Source: BPJO01 sp037189665
GTDB lineage: Bacteria > Planctomycetota > Phycisphaerae > Tepidisphaerales > Tepidisphaeraceae
Reading direction: 5' to 3'
Assembly (NCBI GenBank): GCA_037189665.1
Contig: JBBCIV010000038.1
Location: 6,864-70,863, forward strand
Length of the DNA stretch: 64,000 bases
In this document: positions 8,687-16,044 of the stretch, piece after piece
Layout: each line of letters begins with the position of its first letter
Position numbering within the stretch: the stretch's first letter is position 1
Program-made: the position numbers and the translations under genes
The notes under the pieces: generated by a model
The model's database searches: none
What the model saw: the letters and a program-made list of their open reading frames with translations, nothing else
What the model was told of the DNA's origin: nothing

Positions 8687-9949
8687 TCAGGCCACTTCGA
8701 CGACGTTGTTCAGCTCGCCGTATTCGTTGGTTTCGACGTAGTTGTTGTTCGGATCGGTGACCCACCTGCCGTCGACGACGAACCGATAGCGATAACGGCC
8801 GGGCTCGAGCGGAAGCTTGGCGACCCAGCGGCTGGGCGCGCCGTTTTCCGAGAGCGGGGTGCTCATCGGCGTCCAGTTATTGAAGTCGCCGGCGATCAGC
8901 ACACGCTTGGCGTCGTCGAACCTGGCGGCGAAGACCACATCGGTGCCGACCTGCTTGACCCCGTAGAACTCCTCGATCTTCTGCTCGACGGACTTGCGGG
9001 GTTCGGGGACGGGCGAAGGTATCGTGGTCGCCGAAGCGACCGCGCCGACGGTTTGAGCGGGGGCGGCCTGGACGCTGTTCTTGCCGAACTGGAAGTTGGT
9101 CAGTTGGGCCAGTTGCTTGGCGCGCTGGACGAGTTCCATCGGGCGGGAGAGCTTTTCGCCGGAGTTGGGCTCGATTTCCGCGGGACGGTGGCCCATGAGT
9201 TCGCGGGCGAGGTTGACGAAATCCTTGTACCCGCGGCTGCCCGGATCGTACTCGGTGATCGGCTGGCCGAAGCTGGCGGCCTCCTTCAGCTTGGTGTTGA
9301 AGTTGACCGTGCTTTCCATCAGGTATTGCTTGAACTTGCCTCGCAGTTCGCCGAGCACTTCGCGGGCGAGCTTGGTGCGGGTGTCGTAGAGGGTGGGCAG
9401 GACGCGGATGAGGATGTCCTTGCCGCAGCGCTCGCGCATCTCCTCGAGCGTCTCCATCATCTTGGTGAGGCCGTGGAGGCTGAAGTAGCCGGTTTCGACG
9501 GGGACGATGACCTCGTCGCAGCTCTTGAGCGCGTTGAACGCGAGCAGGCCCACGGAAGGGGGGCAGTCGATGATGCACCACTGATAGTTGGCCTTCACCT
9601 GTTCCAACGCGCGGCCGAGGCGGTCTTCGCGACCGACGCGGCCGGCGAACACCTGCTCGAACGCCGCGAGGCGAATGTTCGACGGGCACAGGTCGAAGTC
9701 GGTGGCGATCTGCCACACGACGTCGCTGATCTTCGCCGGCGTGCCGTCCTGGGCTTCGATGAGGCAGTCGAAGATGGTGCGTTCGATCTGCTCGTCCGGC
9801 ACCGCCAGGCCTACCGCGCAGTGGCCCTGGGGGTCCATGTCGGCCAGCAGCGTCTTGTGCCCAAGTCGGGCCATGCACGCGGCGAGGTTGATGGAGGTGG
9901 TGGTTTTGCCACATCCGCCCTTCTGATTGACGATTGCGATGGTTCGCAT
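8687..9949 (-). CDS. ParA-family ATPase fused to a C-terminal AMPK-type glycogen-binding (CBM48-like) domain
   Basis: The 420-residue protein starts with a ParA/Soj/MinD P-loop ATPase: deviant Walker A KGGCGKTT with the signature Lys (residues 10-17), Walker A' (ADMDPQGH) and Walker B (WCIIDCPPSVGLLAFNA). ParA proteins dimerise on ATP and position cargo on the nucleoid or at the membrane. After a Pro/Ala linker, residues about 334-420 form a small beta domain with VLIAGDFNNWTPM, LEPGRYRYRFVVDGRW and DPNNNYVETNEYG. This is the pattern of the AMPK-beta glycogen-binding and CBM48 (isoamylase N) family, including the Trp and Asn of the sugar face. The ATG at 9949 has AAGGAAGG eight bases upstream; a TTG at 9955 lies too close to that site. 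No parB or parS-like genes are next to it. The fusion suggests positioning of glycogen or another polysaccharide, which is inference. Confidence 0.9.
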   Translation of the reverse strand: MRTIAIVNQKGGCGKTTTSINLAACMARLGHKTLLADMDPQGHCAVGLAVPDEQIERTIFDCLIEAQDGTPAKISDVVWQIATDFDLCPSNIRLAAFEQVFAGRVGREDRLGRALEQVKANYQWCIIDCPPSVGLLAFNALKSCDEVIVPVETGYFSLHGLTKMMETLEEMRERCGKDILIRVLPTLYDTRTKLAREVLGELRGKFKQYLMESTVNFNTKLKEAASFGQPITEYDPGSRGYKDFVNLARELMGHRPAEIEPNSGEKLSRPMELVQRAKQLAQLTNFQFGKNSVQAAPAQTVGAVASATTIPSPVPEPRKSVEQKIEEFYGVKQVGTDVVFAARFDDAKRVLIAGDFNNWTPMSTPLSENGAPSRWVAKLPLEPGRYRYRFVVDGRWVTDPNNNYVETNEYGELNNVVEVA

Positions 9950-9975
9950 TGGCAAACCTTCCTTGGATGCGATGG

Positions 9976-9998
9976 CGTCAGTCGGTCCTTGACTGACG
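9976..9998 (-). other. Stem-loop in the leader of the ParA-CBM gene
   Basis: CGTCAGTC and GACTGACG form a perfect 8-bp stem with a 7-base loop, 27 bases upstream of the start codon. There is no T run, so it is not an obvious terminator. It may affect translation or mRNA stability. This rests on sequence symmetry alone. Confidence 0.35.
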
Positions 9999-10128
9999 AA
10001 AGACCTGGAACAAAAAGCTATCCGGCTTTCCCTTAATCGTCTGGGCGATACTGGGAACTTGATTTTTATAAGAACAGGAGTGGGCGAATTGTAGTTTTTT
10101 GGTGCGGCTCGGGGGCACTGTGGGTTAT

Positions 10129-11415
10129 TTACGCCGCCCGCGATACGCGCGAAATCGCGTCGGCAGGCTGGAATTCGGGCACGACGTTCATCAGGGCTTC
10201 ACGAATGGTTTCGCGGTCGCATTCGACGACGCGCGATAGCTGCCCGAGTTGGCGTTCGACCTCGGCGTGGTCGAGGCGGGGAAGCTTCCAGACGCGGATT
10301 TTCTTGTGAGCGGTGGGGGCAGTGGTGTCGGCGTCGTTGGCGAGCTCTTCGAACAGCTTCTCGCCCGGCCGCATGCCGGTGATGCGCACCTGGATATCCT
10401 TATCAATCACCAACCCGTTTCGGCGGATCATTTCGTAGGCGAGATCGAGGATTTTCACCGGCTCGCCCATGTCGAGCACGAAGATTTCACCGCCTTGGCC
10501 GATCGCGCCTGCCTGCATGACCAGTTGCGATGCCTCCGGGATGGTCATGAAGTACCGCCGCATTTCCGAGTGCGTGACCGTCACCGGGCCGCCGGCGGCG
10601 ATCTGCTTCTGGAAAATCGGGACGACCGAGCCGGATGAGCCGAGGACATTGCCGAACCGGACGGCGACAAAACGGGTGGCCGGTTGCGAGTTGCGAGACG
10701 CGAGTTGCGAGGCGGGGCCATCCTCGCAGCTCGCAACTCGTAGCTCGCAATTATTGAGTGACTGCACGTACAACTCCGCCACCCGTTTTGTTGCCCCCAT
10801 GACAGAGGTCGGATTAACGGCCTTATCCGTTGAGATCATCACGAATGCGCCGACGCCGGCGTTAAGTGCCGCGTCTGCAACGGTTTTCGTGCCGAAGACG
10901 TTGTTCTTGATGGCCTCGCCGGGATTGCGTTCCATCATCGGCACGTGCTTGTGGGCGGCGGCGTGGAAGATGACGTGGGGCTGTTGCTCGGCGAATACCT
11001 GCTCGATCCGCCGGGCGTCGCAGATATCGGCAACGCAGGGACGCAGGTCCGCGCCGAGCCAGCGGTCTTTCAGTTCCTGTTCGATCTCGAACAGGGCATT
11101 TTCGCATCGATCCAGCAGGGTGAGCGACGCGGGGCAGAATTTCATCGTCTGCCGGCAGATTTCCGACCCGATCGACCCACCCGCCCCGGTGACGAGCACG
11201 CGTTTCCCGCCGATGAAACGCTGGAGTTCTGGCGTATCGAGGTTGACCGGCTTCCGGCCGAGCAGGTCCAGCGGCGTGACCTCCGGCGCCGGGCTCCGCC
11301 GACGGCCGGCGAATAGAGACCTTCTCAGCCGGTGGAAAAACTCCTTCATCCGGTAAGTTATCGGTCCAACGCGGTGTAAAAGGTTAGCCGACGTGAACTG
11401 CGCAACGACATCCAT
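10129..11415 (-). CDS. CapD/FlaA1-type nucleotide-sugar epimerase/4,6-dehydratase (soluble form)
   Basis: The 428-residue protein has an extended-SDR Rossmann fold: GKRVLVTGAGGSIGSEICRQ for NAD(P) binding, STDKAVNPTSVMGATKR, and VRFGNVLGSSGSVVPIF. This is the signature of polysaccharide-biosynthesis proteins acting on UDP-GlcNAc-type sugars (4,6-dehydratase or epimerase). Length fits the short form that lacks the four N-terminal membrane helices of WbpM/CapD. The catalytic Tyr is replaced by Met in the MGATK motif, as is usual for this family. Between SLN and RFVAVRFGN about 24 extra residues (starting CELRVASCE) come from an inverted repeat at 10684-10750 read in frame. The start is uncertain: ATG at 11415, or ATG at 11349 (MKEFFHRL). 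Confidence 0.9.
   Translation of the reverse strand: MDVVAQFTSANLLHRVGPITYRMKEFFHRLRRSLFAGRRRSPAPEVTPLDLLGRKPVNLDTPELQRFIGGKRVLVTGAGGSIGSEICRQTMKFCPASLTLLDRCENALFEIEQELKDRWLGADLRPCVADICDARRIEQVFAEQQPHVIFHAAAHKHVPMMERNPGEAIKNNVFGTKTVADAALNAGVGAFVMISTDKAVNPTSVMGATKRVAELYVQSLNNCELRVASCEDGPASQLASRNSQPATRFVAVRFGNVLGSSGSVVPIFQKQIAAGGPVTVTHSEMRRYFMTIPEASQLVMQAGAIGQGGEIFVLDMGEPVKILDLAYEMIRRNGLVIDKDIQVRITGMRPGEKLFEELANDADTTAPTAHKKIRVWKLPRLDHAEVERQLGQLSRVVECDRETIREALMNVVPEFQPADAISRVSRAA
10684..10750. repeat. Imperfect inverted repeat (TTGCGAG-type) inserted in frame in the CapD-like gene
   Basis: Two 29-base arms (10684-10712 and 10722-10750), each built from TTGCGAG/GCGAG units, face each other around a 9-base centre (CGGGGCCAT). 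They match at all but about six positions. The element is translated on the minus strand as a run rich in CELR/ASCE/SQLAS, placed between two conserved blocks of the enzyme. It keeps the frame and has no stop in either direction, which is typical of a mobile palindromic element tolerated in a surface loop. Confidence 0.85.
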
Positions 11416-11475
11416 CCTTCAACTGGAATGGCCTCGAAGGGTATAAATCGGATGGGCACGTTTAGGAGATGCGGG

Positions 11476-12630
11476 ATGCACCTGATTTTAAAGGCGCTGA
11501 CGGGGTTTGCGGTCGTGTTGTCAATGAGCACGACGGCATTTGGGCAAAAGCGAGGAAATTTTCCCGCGACGATCAAGACGCGTGATTACACGCTGAAGGT
11601 TGACGTGATCGCCGAGGGGTTGAAGGACCCGTGGGCGATCGCGTTCATCGATGCCAATCACGCCCTCATCACCGAAAAGCCCGGCCGGCTGCGGCTGTGG
11701 AGCGATGGCAAGCTGTTGCCCGAGCCCGTCAAAAACATCCCCGTCGTCAACGATGACGGCCAGGGCGGCATGCTCGACGTCGCCATCGATCCGGACTACA
11801 GGACCACCGGCTGGGTCTACCTCGGGTACAGCCACGTTCAGGGCGATCAGGAAAAAGGCCCGGCGATGACGCGCATCGTCCGCGGGAAGATCAAAGGCGG
11901 GGCGTGGAGCGAGCAGCAGGTGCTCTTCGAAGCCAAGCCCGGCGATTACCGCCACGGCCCGGTCCACTTCGGCTGCCGCATCGTGTTCAACAAGGCCGGT
12001 GAGCTCTTCTTTTCGATCGGCGAGCGCGGCAACGCCAGCAACGCCCAGGACATCACCAAGCCCAACGGCAAGGTCCACCGCATCAATCGCGATGGGACGA
12101 TTCCGAAAGATAATCCGTTCGTGTCTCGCAAGGACGCCTACCCGAGCATCTTTTCCTTCGGCAACCGCAATCCGCAGGGGCTGGCGATCCACCCCGAGAC
12201 CGACGAAGTCTGGTCCACCGAGCACGGCCCGCAGGGCGGCGATGAACTAAACTGGATCCGCCCGGGCATCAATTACGGCTGGCCGGTGATTACGTACGGC
12301 AGGGAATACAGCGGCCGGCCGGTCGGACAGGGCATTACTGAAAAAGAGGGGATGGAGCAGCCCGTCAAGCAGTGGACGCCGTCGCCGGCATTGTGCGGGC
12401 TGGACTTCGTGATGGGCGATCCGTTTCCGAAGTGGAAGAACAACCTGCTGGTCGGCGCGCTGAAGTTTCAGGAGGTGAAGCGCGTGGTACTGAAGGGCAA
12501 TGAATACGAGTCCGAAGAAGTGATCGTGAAAAACCTCGGCCGCGTGCGTGACGTGACGACGGGGCCGGACGGCGCGATCTACGTCGTGCTGAACGGGCCG
12601 GACGCGGTGATCCGGCTGTCGCCGCAGTAA
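11476..12630 (+). CDS. Secreted PQQ-dependent sugar dehydrogenase (soluble GDH / Asd family)
   Basis: The 384-residue protein has an N-terminal signal peptide (MHLILKALTGFAVVLSMSTTAFGQ) and then a six-bladed beta-propeller of the glucose/sorbosone dehydrogenase family. Typical blocks are VIAEGLKDPWAIAFID, EKPGRLRLW, GQGGMLDVAIDPDY, SIGERGNASNAQD, GNRNPQGLAIHPET and EHGPQGGDELNWI. Family members oxidise aldoses with PQQ and Ca2+ in the periplasm, although many homologues have no confirmed substrate. The candidate active-site His lies in the GPVHFGCRIVF block. I chose the ATG at 11476 because AGGAG lies seven bases upstream; the ORF itself extends to 11428. It faces the RAYT gene across a REP element. 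Confidence 0.92.
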   Translation: MHLILKALTGFAVVLSMSTTAFGQKRGNFPATIKTRDYTLKVDVIAEGLKDPWAIAFIDANHALITEKPGRLRLWSDGKLLPEPVKNIPVVNDDGQGGMLDVAIDPDYRTTGWVYLGYSHVQGDQEKGPAMTRIVRGKIKGGAWSEQQVLFEAKPGDYRHGPVHFGCRIVFNKAGELFFSIGERGNASNAQDITKPNGKVHRINRDGTIPKDNPFVSRKDAYPSIFSFGNRNPQGLAIHPETDEVWSTEHGPQGGDELNWIRPGINYGWPVITYGREYSGRPVGQGITEKEGMEQPVKQWTPSPALCGLDFVMGDPFPKWKNNLLVGALKFQEVKRVVLKGNEYESEEVIVKNLGRVRDVTTGPDGAIYVVLNGPDAVIRLSPQ

Positions 12631-12640
12631 AAGGTCGGGA

Positions 12641-12679
12641 GGCGCGCGTTAGCCGCGACGCGTAGCGGAGCGCGACTGG
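12641..12679 (+). repeat. REP-like element, copy 1
   Basis: The stretch contains CGTTAGCCGCGACGCG-TAGCGGAGCGCG, the same core as the two copies upstream of the RAYT gene but in opposite orientation. It fills the gap between the convergent stops of the sugar dehydrogenase (12630) and the RAYT gene (12682). Confidence 0.8.
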
Positions 12680-12681
12680 AC

Positions 12682-13269
12682 TCATCGCATTGGTTTTACA
12701 AACTTCCAAACCTGCTCTTTCATCCCTTCTTTCAAAGGATTCTGCCTGACATACTCGACGGCGCGATCAACATCGTCAGGGTCGAGATAAACCTTCCATT
12801 GCCCGCGGGCAAACGCTTTCGGAAATCGTCCGCTGGCGGTTGGAAATGCCTGAAGCGGGTGAATTTTCTCCTGGGCAAGTTGTCGCGTTGCGCTGGCCTT
12901 AAGTTGAATCGCGATCTGATCGGGCGCCAGCCGGTGGTCGCCGATGACGAGGTGAACGTGATCGGGCATGATCGCGCAGCCATAGACGTCCAGCTTCGAT
13001 CGGCCCGCGTATGTCGCGAATCCGCGAGCAACCGCCCGGGCCTGCACGCCGGTGAATGTCACCGGCGGATACTTCAACGCGGATTTGGCCTCCAGTCGCA
13101 GGGCATGATTATGTTCGCCCCAGGCGTGGGAGCGCGGGTCGGTCACTTGCGTTGCCGGGCCGTAGCGATAGAGGTGCCAGGCGCCGACGAAATCCGACCA
13201 TGACCCGCGCGAATCGTTTGGGAGCCAGAATCCGTATGCGCCGAAGATGATGTGGTGGGCAACGATCAT
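12682..13269 (-). CDS. REP-associated tyrosine transposase (RAYT, Y1 HuH family)
   Basis: The 195-residue protein matches the Y1-transposase fold of IS200/IS605 relatives. It has an N-terminal GFWLPNDSRGSW block seen in one RAYT subgroup, the HuH metal-binding motif in MPDHVHLVIG, and a late catalytic-Tyr helix (DRAVEYVRQNP). RAYTs cut and join single-stranded DNA at REP hairpins and are thought to be domesticated, single-copy drivers of REP spread. Three REP copies border this gene, two behind its start and one after its stop. The ATG at 13269 has no clear Shine-Dalgarno. The reading frame is open further upstream, but through the REP DNA, so that part is not considered coding. Confidence 0.88.
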   Translation of the reverse strand: MIVAHHIIFGAYGFWLPNDSRGSWSDFVGAWHLYRYGPATQVTDPRSHAWGEHNHALRLEAKSALKYPPVTFTGVQARAVARGFATYAGRSKLDVYGCAIMPDHVHLVIGDHRLAPDQIAIQLKASATRQLAQEKIHPLQAFPTASGRFPKAFARGQWKVYLDPDDVDRAVEYVRQNPLKEGMKEQVWKFVKPMR

Positions 13270-13286
13270 CGCGTGTCGTTCGCGCG

Positions 13287-13330
13287 ATACCCGCGCTCCG
13301 CTCCGCGTCGCGGCTAACGTGAGGCTCATC
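13287..13330 (-). repeat. REP-like element, copy 2
   Basis: On the minus strand this reads GAGCCTCACGTTAGCCGCG, then ACGCGGAGCGGAGCGCGGGTA. It shares its core with copy 1 (opposite strand) and copy 3 (same strand). It lies 18 bases upstream of the RAYT start codon. Confidence 0.8.
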
Positions 13331-13360
13331 GACGATGCGAAGGCGCGATTCTTCCCGGTT

Positions 13361-13398
13361 GGTACCGCGCTCTGCTTCGCGGTTAACGGAGGCTCACC
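13361..13398 (-). repeat. REP-like element, copy 3, starting at the aldo/keto reductase stop codon
   Basis: On the minus strand it reads GGTGAGCCTCCGTTAACCGC, then GAAGCAGAGCGCGGTACC. This is a diverged copy of copy 2 with the same ends. Its TGA at 13394-13396 is the stop codon of the upstream reductase, so the element abuts that gene directly. Confidence 0.75.
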
Positions 13399-14413
13399 AC
13401 GCGTACGCTTCCGGCGCCCGCTGCTTGTGCCAATCGGCGATGCCTTCGTCGGTCGGGCCTTTCGGGCCGGGGAAGATTTTGTCGATGGCCTTGAGCTGGT
13501 CTTCCGTGAGCTTGATTTCGGTGGCGCGGACCGAGCCGACGAGTTGGTCCATCGTGCGCGGGCCGATGATGGGGGCGGTGATGACGGGATTGTGCAGCAT
13601 CCACGCCAGGGCGACGTCGGCGGGCTTTTCACCGATGGATTTGCAGAAGCTTTCCCATTTCTCCAGCTTCGGCCGTTCGGCATCGATGCGCTTCTGCATG
13701 CCTTCGGCGGCGCGGCGGCCCTTGTCCTGTTTTTCCAGCACGCCACCGAGGAAGCCGCCGTCCAGCGGGCTCCAGGGGATGACGCCGAGGCCGTAGGCTT
13801 CACACGCGGGGAGCACTTCCAGTTCGATCCAACGGCACGCAAGCGAATACTTCGATTGCTCGCTCACCAGGCCGAGGAAGTTTCGCTTCTTCGCCGCCTC
13901 GTTCGCCTGCGCGATGTGCCAGCCGGCGAAGTTGCTCGATCCGGCGTAGATCACCTTGCCCTGGCGGACGAGCGTCTCGAATGCTTCCCACGTCTCCTCC
14001 CAGGGTGTGTTGCGCGAGATGTGGTGCATCTGGTAGAGGTCGATGTAGTCGGTCTGAAGGCGCTTCAGCGATCGTTCGCATGCCCGGCGGATCTTCACGG
14101 CGCTGAGGCCGCGCTTCATCGTGAGATCGGCAGGATCGGAATCCATATCGCCGAAAACTTTCGTCGCGAGGATCGTCCGCTCGCGCCGGCCTCCGCCCTG
14201 GGCGAACCAATTGCCGATGATCTGCTCAGTAACACCTTCGCCTTTCTTCCAACCGTAGACGTCGGCGGTATCGAAAAAGTTGATGCCCAGTTCGTGCGCC
14301 TTGTCCATCTGCTGATGGGCTTCGGCTTCGGTCGCATGCGGACCGTAATTCATCGTGCCAAGGCAAAGACGCGAAACTTTCAATCCGGTGCGGCCGAGCG
14401 AGGTGTACTGCAT
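13394..14413 (-). CDS. Aldo/keto reductase
   Basis: The 339-residue protein is a complete (beta/alpha)8 NADPH-dependent aldo/keto reductase of the bacterial YakC/Tas-like group. The catalytic tetrad is visible: Asp48 and Tyr53 in FFDTADVYGW, Lys85 in ILATKVFG and His130 in DLYQMHHIS. Cofactor-binding segments are VIYAGSSNFAGW, LGVIPWSPL and APIIGPRTMDQL. The substrate is unknown; such enzymes reduce aldehydes and ketones, often sugar derived. The start at 14413 (MQYTSLGRTGLKVS) is the conserved start of the family. A REP copy touches its stop codon. Confidence 0.95.
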   Translation of the reverse strand: MQYTSLGRTGLKVSRLCLGTMNYGPHATEAEAHQQMDKAHELGINFFDTADVYGWKKGEGVTEQIIGNWFAQGGGRRERTILATKVFGDMDSDPADLTMKRGLSAVKIRRACERSLKRLQTDYIDLYQMHHISRNTPWEETWEAFETLVRQGKVIYAGSSNFAGWHIAQANEAAKKRNFLGLVSEQSKYSLACRWIELEVLPACEAYGLGVIPWSPLDGGFLGGVLEKQDKGRRAAEGMQKRIDAERPKLEKWESFCKSIGEKPADVALAWMLHNPVITAPIIGPRTMDQLVGSVRATEIKLTEDQLKAIDKIFPGPKGPTDEGIADWHKQRAPEAYAW

Positions 14414-14507
14414 GGGAGGCGGTTCCTTTTCGATGAAGAGCTGGGTCGAACAGGGGAGTGTAGGGCTGCTCTTGCCCTGACTGCAACTGAAGAATGTCGC
14501 ACTGAGG

Positions 14508-14927
14508 TCAGGAAGCAGCCCACCGTGTGACCTGGATTACCCATGCCAGCCCCAGAACGATGCCCCACCCCCATGCCAGCACCGGCGGCAGGTTCAACGG
14601 CTGGCGATGTGAAAGACGCCATGCGATCCACGCCAGGGACATCACCAGCACGGTGATGACCGGAATCGTCATTGGGTTGAACTGAAAGGACGCGACGAAA
14701 TCCCCTCGCAAAGCGGCTCGAAATGCGCGCGTACCCCCTGTAGTGGGCGAGGGAATGCCGCTCGCCCACGTTAGCGCTGAGGGCGGAATTCGCGCGTGAG
14801 CAAGCCACCACGCGTTCCATGCGAGATACGTCGCCGACGCAGTTACGCCGACAACAAACCATGCTCGCCGCAGGAAAGGCAAGTGAAGTGGAGTCATTAT
14901 TATTGCGACGTCATAAGATGGTGACAT
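14508..14927 (-). CDS. Small membrane protein, DUF2752-like
   Basis: The 139-residue protein has about three membrane segments (around residues 22-44, 85-107 and 113-133). In between is GIPSPTTGGTRAFRAALRGD followed by NPM, which resembles the CPxCGxTRA...RGD...NP core of DUF2752 membrane proteins, but without the two cysteines often seen there. The function of that family is unknown. ATG 14927 and ATG 14897 are both possible starts and neither has a good ribosome-binding site. It is 60 bases downstream of the tiny membrane protein at 14988-15122, and such pairs may be co-transcribed. Confidence 0.65.
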   Translation of the reverse strand: MSPSYDVAIIMTPLHLPFLRRAWFVVGVTASATYLAWNAWWLAHARIPPSALTWASGIPSPTTGGTRAFRAALRGDFVASFQFNPMTIPVITVLVMSLAWIAWRLSHRQPLNLPPVLAWGWGIVLGLAWVIQVTRWAAS

Positions 14928-14987
14928 ACGACCGCGGTTCTCGCTATGTCGTAGGCGCCACCCTCTGCTGAGTTTGCCGGCGCGTGA

Positions 14988-15122
14988 CTACTTCGTCGCC
15001 TTCATGCTCGAGATCACCCACGGCAGCCAGCACAACGGCAGGCATACCAGCAGGAGGATGATGAATACGATCAGGCCCGTCTGGTTCAGCCCAGCGAATA
15101 CTTCTTTATTGTCGTCCGCCAT
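14988..15122 (-). CDS. Single-pass membrane microprotein (44 aa)
   Basis: The short protein begins MADDNKEVFAGLNQTG and then has one membrane helix of about 21 residues (LIVFIILLLVCLPLCWLPWVI) and a short basic tail, SSMKATK. The ATG at 15122 is chosen because GAAAGGGA lies about seven bases before it; the ORF extends upstream to 15182 without support. The sharp boundary between a polar N-terminus and a clean helix makes a real gene more likely than chance. No function is assigned. It lies next to the DUF2752-like gene on the same strand. Confidence 0.6.
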   Translation of the reverse strand: MADDNKEVFAGLNQTGLIVFIILLLVCLPLCWLPWVISSMKATK

Positions 15123-15272
15123 TGTGCAGTCCCTTTCGTTCGACCGAATCCCGGAAATGAAGACCGGCCCCGCGCCGATCACGCGCGCAAGATTAACGCA
15201 ACTCTTGCTGGAAACAAAGCTTCTGATGATTTGCTGACAGGCGCTCGTTCGCCATTCGCACGGGCGGTCGCT

Positions 15273-16007
15273 TCAGATCTCGTTTTTGCCGATGAGCGGG
15301 AGGAAGTTTTTCTCCCAATAGGCGTCGGCGTCATGCTCGGCGTCGTTGACGACGCCCTGCACGCCGCGATCGGAATCGTCCACCTGCGGCGGGGCGTCGA
15401 GGGGGAACTTGACGGTCACGGTTTGCGTTCCTCTCAGCACCTGCACACTGACGACGTCGCCGGCCTTCATGGAACTGACGATGGTTCGTAACTGGGTGGG
15501 GGTAAAGGTGTTGCGCAACTCATCGCCGGGGCCGATGGCGAGGATGATGTCGCCGTTTTCGAGCAGGCGATAGGCGATGAATCCGCGCAGCCGGCCGAGC
15601 ACGGGCACGCCGGTGGGGGTGGATTCGTCGTCTTCCATCGCTAACGAGGGAAGGCTTACGCCCAGGAAACCCGTTTCGAGTCGCGGCATTTTGAGGATGG
15701 CCTCGCGCGTGCGACGGTAAACGACGACGTCCTGCAGCGGATCGATCTGAGCCGGCTTCAACGGCATGGCGGCGGCGGCGACATCGCGGAGGAGGTCGAG
15801 CTCACTCGTCTCGAGGCCCATCAGTTGCCGCTTCGCTTCGGCGCGGACGGAGGGCTCGCGGTCGGCGAGTTGCTGAAACCACTTCGCCAGTTCCGCGCGG
15901 CGCCCCTGCCCGATCGCCGCCGTGGGGGCGGCGGAGAGGATCAGCGCCAGCAGAATGATCGCAAATCGTGGCACGCCGGACGATTGTAGCCGGATTGGAC
16001 GGCACAT
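15273..16007 (-). CDS. Secreted PDZ-domain protein
   Basis: The 244-residue protein has a signal peptide (hydrophobic segment FAIILLALILSAAPTAAIG), then a short helical region (KWFQQLADREPSVRAEAKRQL) that resembles a HEAT-like start. A PDZ-type domain follows, with GFLGVSLPSL as the carboxylate-binding loop, GRLRGFIAYRLLENGDIILAIG, and VSVQVLRGTQTVTVKFPL. PDZ domains bind protein C-termini, often in envelope proteases, but no protease domain is present here. The last 35 residues are acidic. It lies 38 bases after the TPR gene on the same strand and could share its transcript. Confidence 0.8.
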   Translation of the reverse strand: MCRPIRLQSSGVPRFAIILLALILSAAPTAAIGQGRRAELAKWFQQLADREPSVRAEAKRQLMGLETSELDLLRDVAAAAMPLKPAQIDPLQDVVVYRRTREAILKMPRLETGFLGVSLPSLAMEDDESTPTGVPVLGRLRGFIAYRLLENGDIILAIGPGDELRNTFTPTQLRTIVSSMKAGDVVSVQVLRGTQTVTVKFPLDAPPQVDDSDRGVQGVVNDAEHDADAYWEKNFLPLIGKNEI

Positions 16008-16044
16008 GTTATCGGGAATGAACGCCGGCGGGCCGAGAACTCTG

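Larger units (their letters stand above)
12641..13398 (-). mobile_element. RAYT/REP locus (REPtron-like)
   Basis: A RAYT gene is enclosed by REP copy 1 on one side and copies 2 and 3, in opposite orientation, on the other. This is the arrangement described for RAYT loci in other bacteria, where flanking inverted REPs serve as the recognition sites of the transposase. The boundaries are set by the outer REP ends. Confidence 0.7.

Noticed and set aside
10469..11356. 295-codon + strand ORF opposite the CapD-like gene
   Set aside because: It is open only because the inverted repeat and GC-rich codons lack stops on both strands; it has no family features.
13270..13842. Upstream extension of the RAYT frame to 13842
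   Set aside because: The extra part runs through two REP copies and opposite the aldo/keto reductase coding region; homology begins at the ATG at 13269.
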